64,000 nt of DNA from an uncultured Polaribacter sp. (GCF_947497695.1 NZ_CANMHM010000005.1:62001-126000); one strand, 5' to 3'. Shown: positions 8,763 through 16,338, counted from the first letter of the stretch. Made by a program: numbers and translations. The notes: generated by a model not told the origin, from the letters alone.

Positions 8763-9800
8763 ATGGATAATAAAGAAGTAACTATACATGACATTGCATC
8801 AATTTTAGGAATTGATAGCTCTACTGTTTCAAGAGCTTTGAATGATAGCTCTAGAGTTGCTAAAAAAACGAAAGATAAAATTTTAGAAAAATCAATAGAA
8901 TTAGGCTATCAAAGAAATCATTTAGCTTCTAATTTAAGAAAAAGTAAAACATTTACTTTAGGAGTAATAGTACCAAGAATTTCCCGTCAATTTTTTTCTA
9001 ATGCTATTGCAGGTATTGAAGAAACAGCATTTAAAGCTGGTTATACTGTTGTTATTTGTCAGTCTTTAGAATCATTTGAAAGAGAAGAGAGTATTATCAA
9101 CTCGCTTTTAGCCAATAGAGTAGATGGGGTTTTAATTTCTATATCTATGGAAACTAAAAATTATGAGCATCTAGCAGGATTAAAGCAAAGAAATATACCT
9201 TATGTTTTTTTTGATAGGCATTGTAAGATTCCTGAAAATAGTAATGTTGTTATTGATGATTTTAAAGCTGCTTATAAGGCAGTAGAGCATTTAATTGATA
9301 ATAATTGTAAAGAAATAGCACATTTTTCTGGCCCACAAAATTTAGAAATTTATAAAAATAGATTTAAAGGGTACAAAGCAGCTTTAGAAAAATACAACAT
9401 ACCTTTTAGGGAAGAATTAGTTATTTCTTCTAGTTTAATGGAAAACAATGGAAAAGAAAATGTAATAAAAATGTTAACGTTACCTTACAAAGTAGATGGA
9501 TTGTTTTGTGCAAATGATGTTGTTGCAATAGGAGCGATGAAGTACTTAAAAGAAATCAATATTAAAATACCAGAAGATTTTGCTATTGTAGGTTTTAGTA
9601 ATGAGTCAATTTCATCAGTTATAGAGCCAGGATTAACCACTGTAAATCAGTCTGGTTTAAAAATTGGTAATGTTGCTGCTAATTTATTAATTGATAAAAT
9701 TTCTAATGAAAGTAAAAGAAAAAATCACGAAACAATTATAGTAAAAACAAATTTAATTGAACGTAAATCTTCATTAAGAAAAAGCGATATAAAATCATAA
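8763..9800 (+). CDS. LacI family transcriptional regulator of the uronate genes
   Basis: 345 residues. The N-terminal helix-turn-helix VTIHDIASILGIDSSTVSRAL (split at about residues 5-25) and hinge, then a periplasmic-binding-protein-like sensor domain (TLGVIVPRISRQFFSNAIAGIE from about 61, GLFCANDVVAIGAMKYL near 240-257, AIVGFSNESISS near 270). It is divergent from kduI with the 38-bp palindrome between them, so it is the obvious candidate repressor of the kdu operon and of itself. The likely inducer is a keto-deoxy sugar acid such as KDG or a ketouronate, which is inference from related systems. Confidence 0.93.
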   Translation: MDNKEVTIHDIASILGIDSSTVSRALNDSSRVAKKTKDKILEKSIELGYQRNHLASNLRKSKTFTLGVIVPRISRQFFSNAIAGIEETAFKAGYTVVICQSLESFEREESIINSLLANRVDGVLISISMETKNYEHLAGLKQRNIPYVFFDRHCKIPENSNVVIDDFKAAYKAVEHLIDNNCKEIAHFSGPQNLEIYKNRFKGYKAALEKYNIPFREELVISSSLMENNGKENVIKMLTLPYKVDGLFCANDVVAIGAMKYLKEINIKIPEDFAIVGFSNESISSVIEPGLTTVNQSGLKIGNVAANLLIDKISNESKRKNHETIIVKTNLIERKSSLRKSDIKS

Positions 9801-9810
9801 ATCTAAACTG

Positions 9811-9835
9811 TGTGTCAGGATTATAACCTACGACC
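9811..9835 (-). pseudogene. Degenerate tRNA T-arm remnant
   Basis: This stretch aligns with the T-arm and acceptor-proximal part of the neighbouring tRNA-Pro 3' end with about four differences in 24 bases; the loop reads TTATAAT instead of TTCGAAT on the minus strand. It directly follows a copy of the anticodon-arm-like segment, as the intact fragment does one unit upstream, so it is the oldest, decayed member of the array. Confidence 0.6.
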
Positions 9836-9844
9836 TTCACGCTT

Positions 9845-10090
9845 TCAGCGTGACGCGATATCGTTCAAATATCTTTTAGCACCTCTTTTTTTTATTTTTC
9901 TTTCTAATTTCAGAGCTTCAGATTTAGTATTAGTTTCTAAATGATAAATTAATTTCCAATCTTTAGTATTGCTGGTAAATCCCTTATGATTATATAAATG
10001 TTCTTCTAGTCTTTCATCTACAGTTTTCTTTGTGTAACCAACATAATGTTTTTGCAATTTCTCCGAAAAAAGAATATAAATAGTAAACAT
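9845..10090 (-). CDS. GIY-YIG nuclease family protein (copy 1)
   Basis: 81 residues, a stand-alone GIY-YIG (URI-like) domain. Visible motif residues: YIL at 5-7, YVGYT at 16-20 (together the GIY-YIG motif), catalytic-type Arg27 in DERLEEH, and Glu63 in LKLERKIKK. The length is normal for the small family that is often mislabelled as UvrC. The protein is identical to the copy at 10178-10423. The last codons and the TGA stop lie in a tRNA-like anticodon-arm sequence, so the C-terminus (DIASR) is encoded by tRNA-derived DNA. Whether it is a homing-type or repair nuclease cannot be told. Confidence 0.85.
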   Translation of the reverse strand: MFTIYILFSEKLQKHYVGYTKKTVDERLEEHLYNHKGFTSNTKDWKLIYHLETNTKSEALKLERKIKKRGAKRYLNDIASR

Positions 10091-10103
10091 ATCTTTAAAA
10101 ATT

Positions 10104-10137
10104 AAAAAAAGCCAAAATCTATGGATTTTGGCTTTTT
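10104..10137 (-). terminator. Hairpin terminator, copy 1
   Basis: A copy of the tRNA-Pro terminator 333 bases downstream: 11-bp stem AAGCCAAAATC / GATTTTGGCTT with a 4-base loop and a T tract on the minus strand. It follows the truncated tRNA and precedes the GIY-YIG start. Confidence 0.7.
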
Positions 10138-10139
10138 AG

Positions 10140-10192
10140 TCGGGGTGGCAGGATTCGAACCTGCGACCTTCACGCTTTCAGCGTGACGCGAT
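10140..10192 (-). pseudogene. 5'-truncated tRNA (anticodon arm to acceptor 3' strand)
   Basis: On the minus strand this retains the end of a D arm (ATCGCG), a 5-bp anticodon stem TCACG/CGTGA with 7-base loop CTGAAAG (anticodon GAA by position, which would be Phe), variable loop, T arm GCAGG-TTCGAAT-CCTGC and acceptor strand CACCCCGA. The T arm and acceptor match the intact tRNA-Pro exactly, while the anticodon arm does not. There is no 5' half: that place is taken by the end of the GIY-YIG gene, whose stop is in the loop. Not a functional tRNA. Confidence 0.8.
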
Positions 10193-10423
10193 ATCGTTCA
10201 AATATCTTTTAGCACCTCTTTTTTTTATTTTTCTTTCTAATTTCAGAGCTTCAGATTTAGTATTAGTTTCTAAATGATAAATTAATTTCCAATCTTTAGT
10301 ATTGCTGGTAAATCCCTTATGATTATATAAATGTTCTTCTAGTCTTTCATCTACAGTTTTCTTTGTGTAACCAACATAATGTTTTTGCAATTTCTCCGAA
10401 AAAAGAATATAAATAGTAAACAT
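10178..10423 (-). CDS. GIY-YIG nuclease family protein (copy 2)
   Basis: The 81-residue product is identical to that at 9845-10090, with the same YIL/YVGYT, Arg27 and Glu63 motif residues. It starts 50 bases past the mature 3' end of tRNA-Pro, just after the tRNA terminator hairpin, and no promoter of its own is recognised, so expression may depend on tRNA read-through. The TGA stop lies in the 7-base anticodon loop of the truncated tRNA (10175-10181). Two perfect copies side by side suggest that the unit duplicates readily. Confidence 0.85.
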   Translation of the reverse strand: MFTIYILFSEKLQKHYVGYTKKTVDERLEEHLYNHKGFTSNTKDWKLIYHLETNTKSEALKLERKIKKRGAKRYLNDIASR

Positions 10424-10436
10424 ATCTTTAAAAATT

Positions 10437-10470
10437 AAAAAAAGCCAAAATCTATGGATTTTGGCTTTTT
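10437..10470 (-). terminator. tRNA-Pro terminator hairpin
   Basis: AAGCCAAAATC / GATTTTGGCTT stem (10442-10452 with 10457-10467), 4-base loop and T tract on the minus strand, 3 bases past the tRNA. It is part of the duplicated unit. Confidence 0.75.
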
Positions 10471-10472
10471 AG

Positions 10473-10547
10473 TCGGGGTGGCAGGATTCGAACCTGCGAC
10501 CTCCTCGTCCCAAACGAGGCGCGATGACCGGGCTACGCTACACCCCG
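10473..10547 (-). tRNA. tRNA-Pro (anticodon TGG)
   Basis: A complete cloverleaf reads on the minus strand: acceptor CGGGGTG (10547-10541) pairs with CACCCCG (10480-10474), anticodon stem CCTCG/CGAGG encloses loop TTTGGGA (10514-10508) with anticodon TGG at 10512-10510, T arm GCAGG-TTCGAAT-CCTGC, discriminator A at 10473. The CCA end is not encoded. It is the intact member of the tRNA/GIY-YIG array. Confidence 0.95.
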
Positions 10548-10657
10548 AAAATTATTCACTAATTTGAAGATTGCAAATATACTTTTTTTATTGATTTTTT
10601 AATTAAAAATTTTAAGAAATATTTATTATTTCAAAATGCTACTTTTACATACTTAAT

Positions 10658-12970
10658 TTGAAATTATTTTTTTTGAAAGTTGTAAATAAAAAAATTGTAA
10701 TTATTGTCTTTTTCTTGCAAACTGCTATTGGTTTTAGTCAGTATTTGGTGCAAGGTAAAGTAGTAGATCAAAACGGAGTTGCATTAAAAGGTACTTCAAT
10801 AATAAATACCACAAGTGGCAAAATTGCAACGTCTAATTTTGAGGGAATTTTTAATCTTGAAGAAGAAGGTGAATATATTTTCCAGAAGAAAGGGTATCAG
10901 TTAAATACAATAGAATTAAAAAGCAATCAGTTTAATATTATACAATTATCTTTAAATTCTTTTGAGTTGGATGAAGTTATTGTAAATGCAAACCATATTC
11001 CGCAGAAATTAAAAAAAGCAACAGCTACAATAGCTATTATTTCACAGAAAGATATTCTAAGATCTAACAATACAGATTTTGCACCAATTTTAAATAGAAC
11101 ACCAGGTGTATTTATGCAAAATGGAGCCTTAAATACCAATAGAATAACCATTAGAGGAATTGGCGCAAGAAATCTTTTTGGAACTTCAAAAATTAGAGCC
11201 TATTTTAAAGACATACCTTTAACAAATGGAAGTGGAGAAACAACTTTAGAAGATTTTGAGTTAGCCTCTATTGCTAATTTTGAAATTATTAAAGGAGCAG
11301 CATCTAGTATTTATGGTGCAGGCTTGGGAGGTGTTATTCAGCTTAAACCTAAGAATGCTTATTTAAACGAATTTAGTTTACAGCCAGAATTTTCTGTGGG
11401 TTCTTTTGGTTTGAATAAAAGTATTTTAACGGCTAATTATGGTGGAAAACAAAATGCATTTAAAGCGGTTTATAGCAATACAGAGAGTACTGGATTTCGT
11501 GAAAATAATCAATATAACAGAGAAACATTCACTGTAAATTCTAATCACTACATTAATAAAAATAACGAACTTACTTTTTTAGCTAGTTATGTAGCTTTAA
11601 AAGCTTTTATACCTAGCTCTATTAATGAAGAAACGTTTAGAGAAAATCCAGAATCGGCTGCATTTACTTGGAAAAGAGCACAAGGTTTTGAAGACTCTAA
11701 AAGAGGTGTTTTTGGTGTGTCTTTAGATCATAAAATTAATAACAACTTAAAATTAATATCTTGTGTTTTTACTTCTTTTAGACAAAATTATGAGCCTAGG
11801 CCTTTTAATATTTTAGAAGAACAAACATTTGCTTTAGGAGCTAGAAGTCGTTTTTTGGGAAATCATAAAATTCTTAAAAAAGAGGTAAGTTGGACGTTTG
11901 GTGCAGAAGTTTTTAACGATAGATATAGATCTAAAACTTTCGAGAATTTATATCAAGATTTTCCTCCGGAAAACGGAAGTGTGCAAGGAGAATTATTATC
12001 TAATTTTAAAGAAAATAGAAGTTATTACAATGTTTTTGCAGAAGCAAATTATCAGTTTTCAACAAAAACAACAGTTAAAATTGGTATTAACTTAAATGAA
12101 ACTTGGTATAAACTAACAGATCGTTTTGAGATTTCAGAAAATAATCCAGATCAATCTGGTAATTTTTCTTTTAAAACTATTGTTTCTCCAAAAATTGGGA
12201 TATCTCATTTATTTTCAGATAATTTAAGTGTTTTTTCTAGTATTAGTCATGGTTTTTCGACTTTATCATTAGAAGAAACATTATTACCAAACGGACAAAT
12301 AAACACAAATTTACAACCAGAAACAGGTTGGAATTTCGAAATTGGAGCAAGAAGTAACTTTTTAAATAACCGTTTACTTTTAAATGTTTCGCTTTTTCGA
12401 TTAAATATTAAAAATTTGTTGGTTTCCAGAAGAACTTCAGAAGATGAATTTATAGGAATAAATGCAGGTAAAACGCAGCATGATGGTTTAGAGGCTGAAT
12501 TGTTGTATAAATGGGTTGATAACAAAAACTTAGCCATAAGTTCTTACCTAAATGTTACTGCCAATAATTTTATCTTTAAAGAGTTTATAGACCATGAAAA
12601 TAATTTTTCTGGAAATGATTTAACAGGTGTACCTTCTTCTATTTTTAATGCAGGTGTAGATTTTAATTTTCAGAAAGGTTTTTACGGAAATATAAACTAT
12701 CAATATGTGGGTAGCATGCCAATTACAGATGCAAATAGTTTGTACTCTGATGCTTACAGATTAACCAATCTTAAAGCAGGTTATCTTTTTAATTTGTTAA
12801 AAGAAATAAAGATAAACGCATTTTTTGGAGTAAATAATCTTTTTAATGAGTCCTATGCTTCTCAAATATTAATAAACGCCTCTAGTTTTGGTGGTAATGC
12901 TCCAAGATATTTTTATCCTGGGAATCCTATAAATTATTTTGCAGGAATAAACTTTAATTATCTTTTTTAA
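10658..12970 (+). CDS. TonB-dependent outer-membrane receptor (possible PQQ or sugar importer)
   Basis: 770 residues. Signal peptide (IVIIVFFLQTAIGFSQ), then a carboxypeptidase-regulatory-like domain (VQGKVVDQNGVALKGTSI, about 31-100), the plug (LDEVIVNANHIPQKLKKATA from about 104; RITIRGIGARNLFGT; IEIIKGA-type segment near 210-225) and a beta-barrel to an aromatic C-terminus (NYLF). No ATG is available upstream of the signal: the start must be TTG at 10658 or TTG at 10673, and the second would give a more standard signal peptide. The next genes, 20 and 22 bases or less apart in series, encode a PQQ-dependent sugar dehydrogenase and a cytochrome c, so the cargo may be PQQ or the sugar. The family alone does not reveal the ligand. 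Confidence 0.88.
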   Translation: MKLFFLKVVNKKIVIIVFFLQTAIGFSQYLVQGKVVDQNGVALKGTSIINTTSGKIATSNFEGIFNLEEEGEYIFQKKGYQLNTIELKSNQFNIIQLSLNSFELDEVIVNANHIPQKLKKATATIAIISQKDILRSNNTDFAPILNRTPGVFMQNGALNTNRITIRGIGARNLFGTSKIRAYFKDIPLTNGSGETTLEDFELASIANFEIIKGAASSIYGAGLGGVIQLKPKNAYLNEFSLQPEFSVGSFGLNKSILTANYGGKQNAFKAVYSNTESTGFRENNQYNRETFTVNSNHYINKNNELTFLASYVALKAFIPSSINEETFRENPESAAFTWKRAQGFEDSKRGVFGVSLDHKINNNLKLISCVFTSFRQNYEPRPFNILEEQTFALGARSRFLGNHKILKKEVSWTFGAEVFNDRYRSKTFENLYQDFPPENGSVQGELLSNFKENRSYYNVFAEANYQFSTKTTVKIGINLNETWYKLTDRFEISENNPDQSGNFSFKTIVSPKIGISHLFSDNLSVFSSISHGFSTLSLEETLLPNGQINTNLQPETGWNFEIGARSNFLNNRLLLNVSLFRLNIKNLLVSRRTSEDEFIGINAGKTQHDGLEAELLYKWVDNKNLAISSYLNVTANNFIFKEFIDHENNFSGNDLTGVPSSIFNAGVDFNFQKGFYGNINYQYVGSMPITDANSLYSDAYRLTNLKAGYLFNLLKEIKINAFFGVNNLFNESYASQILINASSFGGNAPRYFYPGNPINYFAGINFNYLF

Positions 12971-12990
12971 CGTAATTTTAAAAATAAAAA

Positions 12991-14100
12991 ATGAAACACA
13001 CGTATTTATTATTATCATTTCTTTTTATGGCTTGTTTTTCTAACGCGCAAGAAACAGAAATAAGCGAACCTTCAGCAACAAATTATACCACAGAAGTTGT
13101 GGTACCAGAATTAAATATTCCATGGGGATTTACATTTCTGCCAGACAATTCTATTTTAATTACAGAAAAATCGGGGGAATTAATTCATTTTAAAGATGGC
13201 AAAAAAACAAGTATTGCTGGCATGCCAGAAGTAACTGTAAGAGGACAAGGTGGTTTGTTAGATATAGAATTACACCCAAATTTTAAACAAAATAACTTCA
13301 TTTATTTTACGTACGCATCTTCAGAAGGCACAGAAAGAGGTGCAAATACTACTTTAATGAGAGCTGTTTTTAAAAATGGCACTTTGTCTAATCAAAAAGT
13401 ATTGTACAAAGCATATCCTAATAGTAGAAAAGGCCAACATTTTGGTTCTAGAATTGCTTTTGATGCTCAAAATAGAATTTATTTTTCTATTGGAGATAGA
13501 GGAAATAGAGATGTAAATCCGCAAGATATTACCAGAGATTGTGGTAAAATTTATAGGTTGAATGATGATGGAAGTATCCCTAAAGACAATCCTTTTGTGG
13601 GAGTAGAAAATGCAAAAGAAGCAATTTTTACTTATGGCAATAGAAATCCACAAGGTATGGAAACCAATCCGTTTACAGGAGAAATTTGGGCGCACGAACA
13701 TGGGCCAAAAGGTGGAGACGAAATAAACATTATCAAAAAAGGAAAAAACTATGGTTGGCCTGTAATAAGTTACGGAGTTAATTATTCTGGAACAAAATTT
13801 ACAGATATTACAGCCAAAGAAGGTATGGAGCAACCTTTGCATTATTGGGATCCATCCATAGCACCAAGTGGTATGGCTTTTGTAAATTCTAATATATATC
13901 CTAATTGGAAAGGTAATGTATTAATAGGTTCTTTAAAGTTTAAATACATTGCCAATTGTTATTTAGAAAACGGAAAAGTAGTAAAGGAAGAAAAAATTTT
14001 AGAAGATATTGGTAGAGTGCGTTCCATAGAACAAGGTAATGATGGTTATATATATGTAGGTGTAGAAGGTTTAGGAATTGTAAAAATAAAAACAAAGTAA
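12991..14100 (+). CDS. PQQ-dependent soluble aldose sugar dehydrogenase
   Basis: 369 residues with a signal peptide (ACFSNAQ cleavage region near 20), so periplasmic. It belongs to the soluble glucose/aldose dehydrogenase beta-propeller family: IPWGFTFLPD and LITEKSGEL near 43-60, RGQGGLLDIELHPNF near 82-96, GSRIAFDAQNRIYFSIGDRG near 155-174, GNRNPQGMETNPFTGEIW and HEHGPKGGDEIN near 215-245. The enzyme oxidises aldoses at C1 using PQQ and passes electrons to an acceptor, here very likely the cytochrome c encoded one base downstream. No PQQ biosynthesis gene is in the window. Confidence 0.9.
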   Translation: MKHTYLLLSFLFMACFSNAQETEISEPSATNYTTEVVVPELNIPWGFTFLPDNSILITEKSGELIHFKDGKKTSIAGMPEVTVRGQGGLLDIELHPNFKQNNFIYFTYASSEGTERGANTTLMRAVFKNGTLSNQKVLYKAYPNSRKGQHFGSRIAFDAQNRIYFSIGDRGNRDVNPQDITRDCGKIYRLNDDGSIPKDNPFVGVENAKEAIFTYGNRNPQGMETNPFTGEIWAHEHGPKGGDEINIIKKGKNYGWPVISYGVNYSGTKFTDITAKEGMEQPLHYWDPSIAPSGMAFVNSNIYPNWKGNVLIGSLKFKYIANCYLENGKVVKEEKILEDIGRVRSIEQGNDGYIYVGVEGLGIVKIKTK

Positions 14101-14101
14101 G

Positions 14102-14530
14102 ATGAAGGTTTTAAGTTTATATGTTTTTTTAAATGTATTTTTCTTTTCATTTGTTTCAGAAAAAGAAATTTATAATGATGTAGTGCAAGAGACTTCATTA
14201 CAGCAAAGTATTAAAAGAGGTAAAGAAATTTATGCAGATATGTGTGCAACTTGCCATTTACCCAATGGACAAGGGGTGCCAAAAGTGTATCCGCCTTTGG
14301 CGAAATCAGACTATTTAATGGAGAAAAGAGAAGAAAGTATTAGAGCTATTAAATATGGTTTGCGTGGCAAAATTGTGGTAAATGGAGTAAAATACAGAGG
14401 CATAATGTCTAACTTAGGTTTGTATGAAGATGAAGTTGCAGATGTTATGAATTATATTACTAATTCTTGGGGAAATAAAAACCCAAAAATGGTTACAGAA
14501 GAAGAAGTAAAAGAAATACAGAAAAAGTAA
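14102..14530 (+). CDS. Cytochrome c, class I
   Basis: 142 residues with an N-terminal hydrophobic signal (about 1-18). Haem-binding CATCH is at 48-52 and Met102 in YRGIMSNLG is the likely axial ligand; the surrounding GKEIYADM and LYEDEVADVMNYI helices complete a mono-haem class I fold. Only one base separates it from the PQQ dehydrogenase, so it is probably the electron acceptor of that enzyme in the periplasm, delivering to the respiratory chain. Confidence 0.9.
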   Translation: MKVLSLYVFLNVFFFSFVSEKEIYNDVVQETSLQQSIKRGKEIYADMCATCHLPNGQGVPKVYPPLAKSDYLMEKREESIRAIKYGLRGKIVVNGVKYRGIMSNLGLYEDEVADVMNYITNSWGNKNPKMVTEEEVKEIQKK

Positions 14531-14596
14531 AATTCATTACCTTTCAAAAAATGCATCAATTTTTGTTATAAACTAATTGCAATTATTCATACATTT

Positions 14597-14630
14597 TTGT
14601 GGTGTAAACAAATCAAAAAAAATACATTTG
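14597..14630 (+). promoter_or_regulatory. trxB promoter
   Basis: TACATTTG (14623-14630) matches the -7 consensus; a TTG at 14597-14599 lies 23 bases upstream, at the long end of the normal spacing. The ATG follows 22 bases later. Confidence 0.65.
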
Positions 14631-14652
14631 TATTTTAAAATTAAGAAGGATT

Positions 14653-15600
14653 ATGTCAGAAAATATCGAAAAAATAAAATGTTTAATTATTGGTTCTGGT
14701 CCTGCAGGTTATTCTGCTGCAATTTATGCTGCTAGAGCAGATATGAAACCAATAATGTATACAGGAATGCAAATGGGAGGTCAATTAACAACTACTACTG
14801 AAGTTGATAATTATGCTGGTTATAAAGATGGAACTGATGGAACAGCAATGATGAATGACTTTAAACATCAAGCAGAGCGTTTTGGAACAGAAGTCCGTTT
14901 TGGAATGGTTACAAAAGTTGATTTAAGTGATAAAGTTGGTGGAGTTCACAAAGTAATTGTGGATGAAACGAAACATATAGAAGCAGAAACTATTATTATT
15001 TGTACTGGAGCAACTGCAAAATATTTAGGTTTAGAAAGTGAGCAACGTTTAATTGGTGGAGGTGTTTCTGCTTGTGCTACTTGTGATGGTTTTTTCTATA
15101 AAGGGCAAGATGTAGTTGTAGTTGGGGCAGGAGATACTGCTGCAGAAGAAGCCACATATTTGGCTAATATTTGTAATAAAGTTACACTCTTAGTGCGTAA
15201 AGATTATATGAGAGCTTCTAAAGCGATGCAGCACAGGGTAAATAAAACTGAAAATATTGAAGTATTATACAATACTGAAGTTGATGAGGTTTTAGGTTCT
15301 AATGTTGTTGAAGGTGTAAGAGCAATTAATAATCTAACAAAAGAAAAGCATGACATTGCTGTTACCGGAATTTTTATAGCAATTGGTCACAAACCAAATT
15401 CAGATTTATTTAAAGGTGTTTTAGATATGGATGAAACAGGGTATTTAATTACAAAAGGTAAAACGACCAAAACAAAGTTACCTGGAGTTTTTGCTGCTGG
15501 TGATATTCAAGATAAAGAATACAGACAAGCAATTACAGCTGCAGGTACAGGTTGTATGGCTGCTCTAGATGCAGAGCGTTATTTAGGTGCTTTAAAATAA
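14653..15600 (+). CDS. trxB: Thioredoxin-disulfide reductase
   Basis: 315 residues, standard length. FAD-binding GSGPAGYSAAIYAAR is at 14-28, the redox-active CATC at 141-144 followed by DG, NADPH-binding GAGDTAAEEATYL near 160-172, and the C-terminal FAD segment GVFAAGDIQDKEYRQAITAAGTG (split about 283-305). It reduces thioredoxin with NADPH in the cytoplasm. The gene is alone between its own promoter and a strong terminator hairpin. Confidence 0.97.
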   Translation: MSENIEKIKCLIIGSGPAGYSAAIYAARADMKPIMYTGMQMGGQLTTTTEVDNYAGYKDGTDGTAMMNDFKHQAERFGTEVRFGMVTKVDLSDKVGGVHKVIVDETKHIEAETIIICTGATAKYLGLESEQRLIGGGVSACATCDGFFYKGQDVVVVGAGDTAAEEATYLANICNKVTLLVRKDYMRASKAMQHRVNKTENIEVLYNTEVDEVLGSNVVEGVRAINNLTKEKHDIAVTGIFIAIGHKPNSDLFKGVLDMDETGYLITKGKTTKTKLPGVFAAGDIQDKEYRQAITAAGTGCMAALDAERYLGALK

Positions 15601-15626
15601 GCAATTAAATTGCATTTTTATAAAAC

Positions 15627-15662
15627 AAAAAAGAGATTACTTTTAAAAGTAATCTCTTTTTT
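15627..15662 (+). terminator. trxB terminator (36-bp perfect palindrome)
   Basis: 18-bp arms AAAAAAGAGATTACTTTT and its exact complement meet without a spacer, giving an A/T-ended hairpin 26 bases past the trxB stop. Confidence 0.85.
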
Positions 15663-15679
15663 ATTTTGCTATGAACCCT

Positions 15680-15850
15680 GTCAGTTCGAGTTATTCTGCT
15701 TTTTTGCGGAATTGTATCGAGAACATTTTAGTAGACTGGTTTTCAATTAACTTATTATAGATTCCTGCTTGTGCAGGAAGGACATTTTTAATTTACATTC
15801 CAATTGTTTCATTTCGAAATGAGCCTTTTTAGGCGGTTGAGAAATCTCAT
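15680..15850. repeat. Cluster of three flavobacterial intergenic repeat elements
   Basis: The 291-base gap between trxB and the J-domain gene holds no gene. It carries three unlike small repeat-type sequences in a row: an inverted pair GTTCGAG...TATCGAGAAC (15680-15724), a hairpin TTCCTGC-TTGT-GCAGGAA (15762-15779), and a segment with TTTCATTTCGAAATGAGCC (about 15807-15850). From memory these resemble dispersed repeats in other flavobacteria; this cannot be confirmed here. Confidence 0.5.
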
Positions 15851-15891
15851 AGTTTAATTTCGAGGTATTTAAATTTTAAATAACTTTAAAA

Positions 15892-16338
15892 TTAAACTTC
15901 TACAGAAGCTTTCATCGATTTTCTGTAAAGAAATTTGTTGAAAATATTTCTTTTTCCAAAATTATTCATCGATTTTGCATTTACAAATTTCCCAAAAAGC
16001 ACTTTGCTCACACCAAAATATTCGTATTTATTACCATCTGTAAAAGTAACTTCTAACAGCATACTTTTATGGTGCCAATCTGCTACTTGAAACTCTGTAA
16101 TTGTTTTTTTATAAGCCTCTAAGTTTGCCTCTTTAGTTTCTGGAGCAATACTTACTAAAAAATGATACCCATCTATAATTTGAGTACTCATAATGTCTGC
16201 TTCTTCTTTTTTAGCTTCGTCTGTAAATTTATCTGGATGCCACTCTTTTACCAAACCTCTGTAAGATTTTTTTAATTCCTTTAAATCTATTGGACCTTCT
16301 ACATTAAAAAGCTTTTTATATTCTTTAATACGTTTCAT
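15892..16338 (-). CDS. J-domain protein with C-terminal KTSC domain
   Basis: 148 residues. A J-domain fills about 1-70 and has the HPD tripeptide at 34-36 inside YRGLVKEWHPDKF, so it can be expected to stimulate a DnaK ATPase. The C-terminal part (about 88-145), with DWHHKSMLLEVTFTDGNKYEYFGVS, looks like a KTSC domain, a small domain of unknown function named for its lysine-tRNA-synthetase-like context. No zinc finger or client-binding domain of classical DnaJ is present. It stands alone, so the client is unknown. Confidence 0.82.
   Translation of the reverse strand: MKRIKEYKKLFNVEGPIDLKELKKSYRGLVKEWHPDKFTDEAKKEEADIMSTQIIDGYHFLVSIAPETKEANLEAYKKTITEFQVADWHHKSMLLEVTFTDGNKYEYFGVSKVLFGKFVNAKSMNNFGKRNIFNKFLYRKSMKASVEV

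Larger units (their letters stand above)
9831..10169. repeat. Direct repeat, copy 1 of GIY-YIG/tRNA unit
   Basis: This 339-bp stretch appears identical, base by base, to 10164-10502; the period is 333 bp, so the two copies overlap by 6 bases. Each unit, read on the minus strand, contains the tRNA 3' part, a hairpin terminator, the GIY-YIG gene and an anticodon-arm-like end. Perfect identity points to a very recent tandem duplication or gene conversion. Confidence 0.9.
10164..10502. repeat. Direct repeat, copy 2 of GIY-YIG/tRNA unit
   Basis: Identical to 9831-10169. Its right end lies inside the intact tRNA-Pro, where identity stops on entering the anticodon arm (TCCTCG against TTCACG). Confidence 0.9.

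Noticed and set aside
10140-10213. A second functional tRNA gene at the unit boundary
   Set aside because: Only the 3' part is present; there is no acceptor 5' strand or complete D arm, as these positions are coding sequence of the GIY-YIG gene.
9845-10423. The GIY-YIG genes as fragments of UvrC
   Set aside because: 81 residues is a complete stand-alone GIY-YIG domain with all motif residues; no UvrC downstream domains or remnants are seen.
13354-13842. A 162-codon open frame on the minus strand inside the PQQ dehydrogenase gene
   Set aside because: It is fully antisense to a well-supported gene, lacks any recognisable domain and has an odd cysteine/isoleucine-rich composition caused by the opposite strand.
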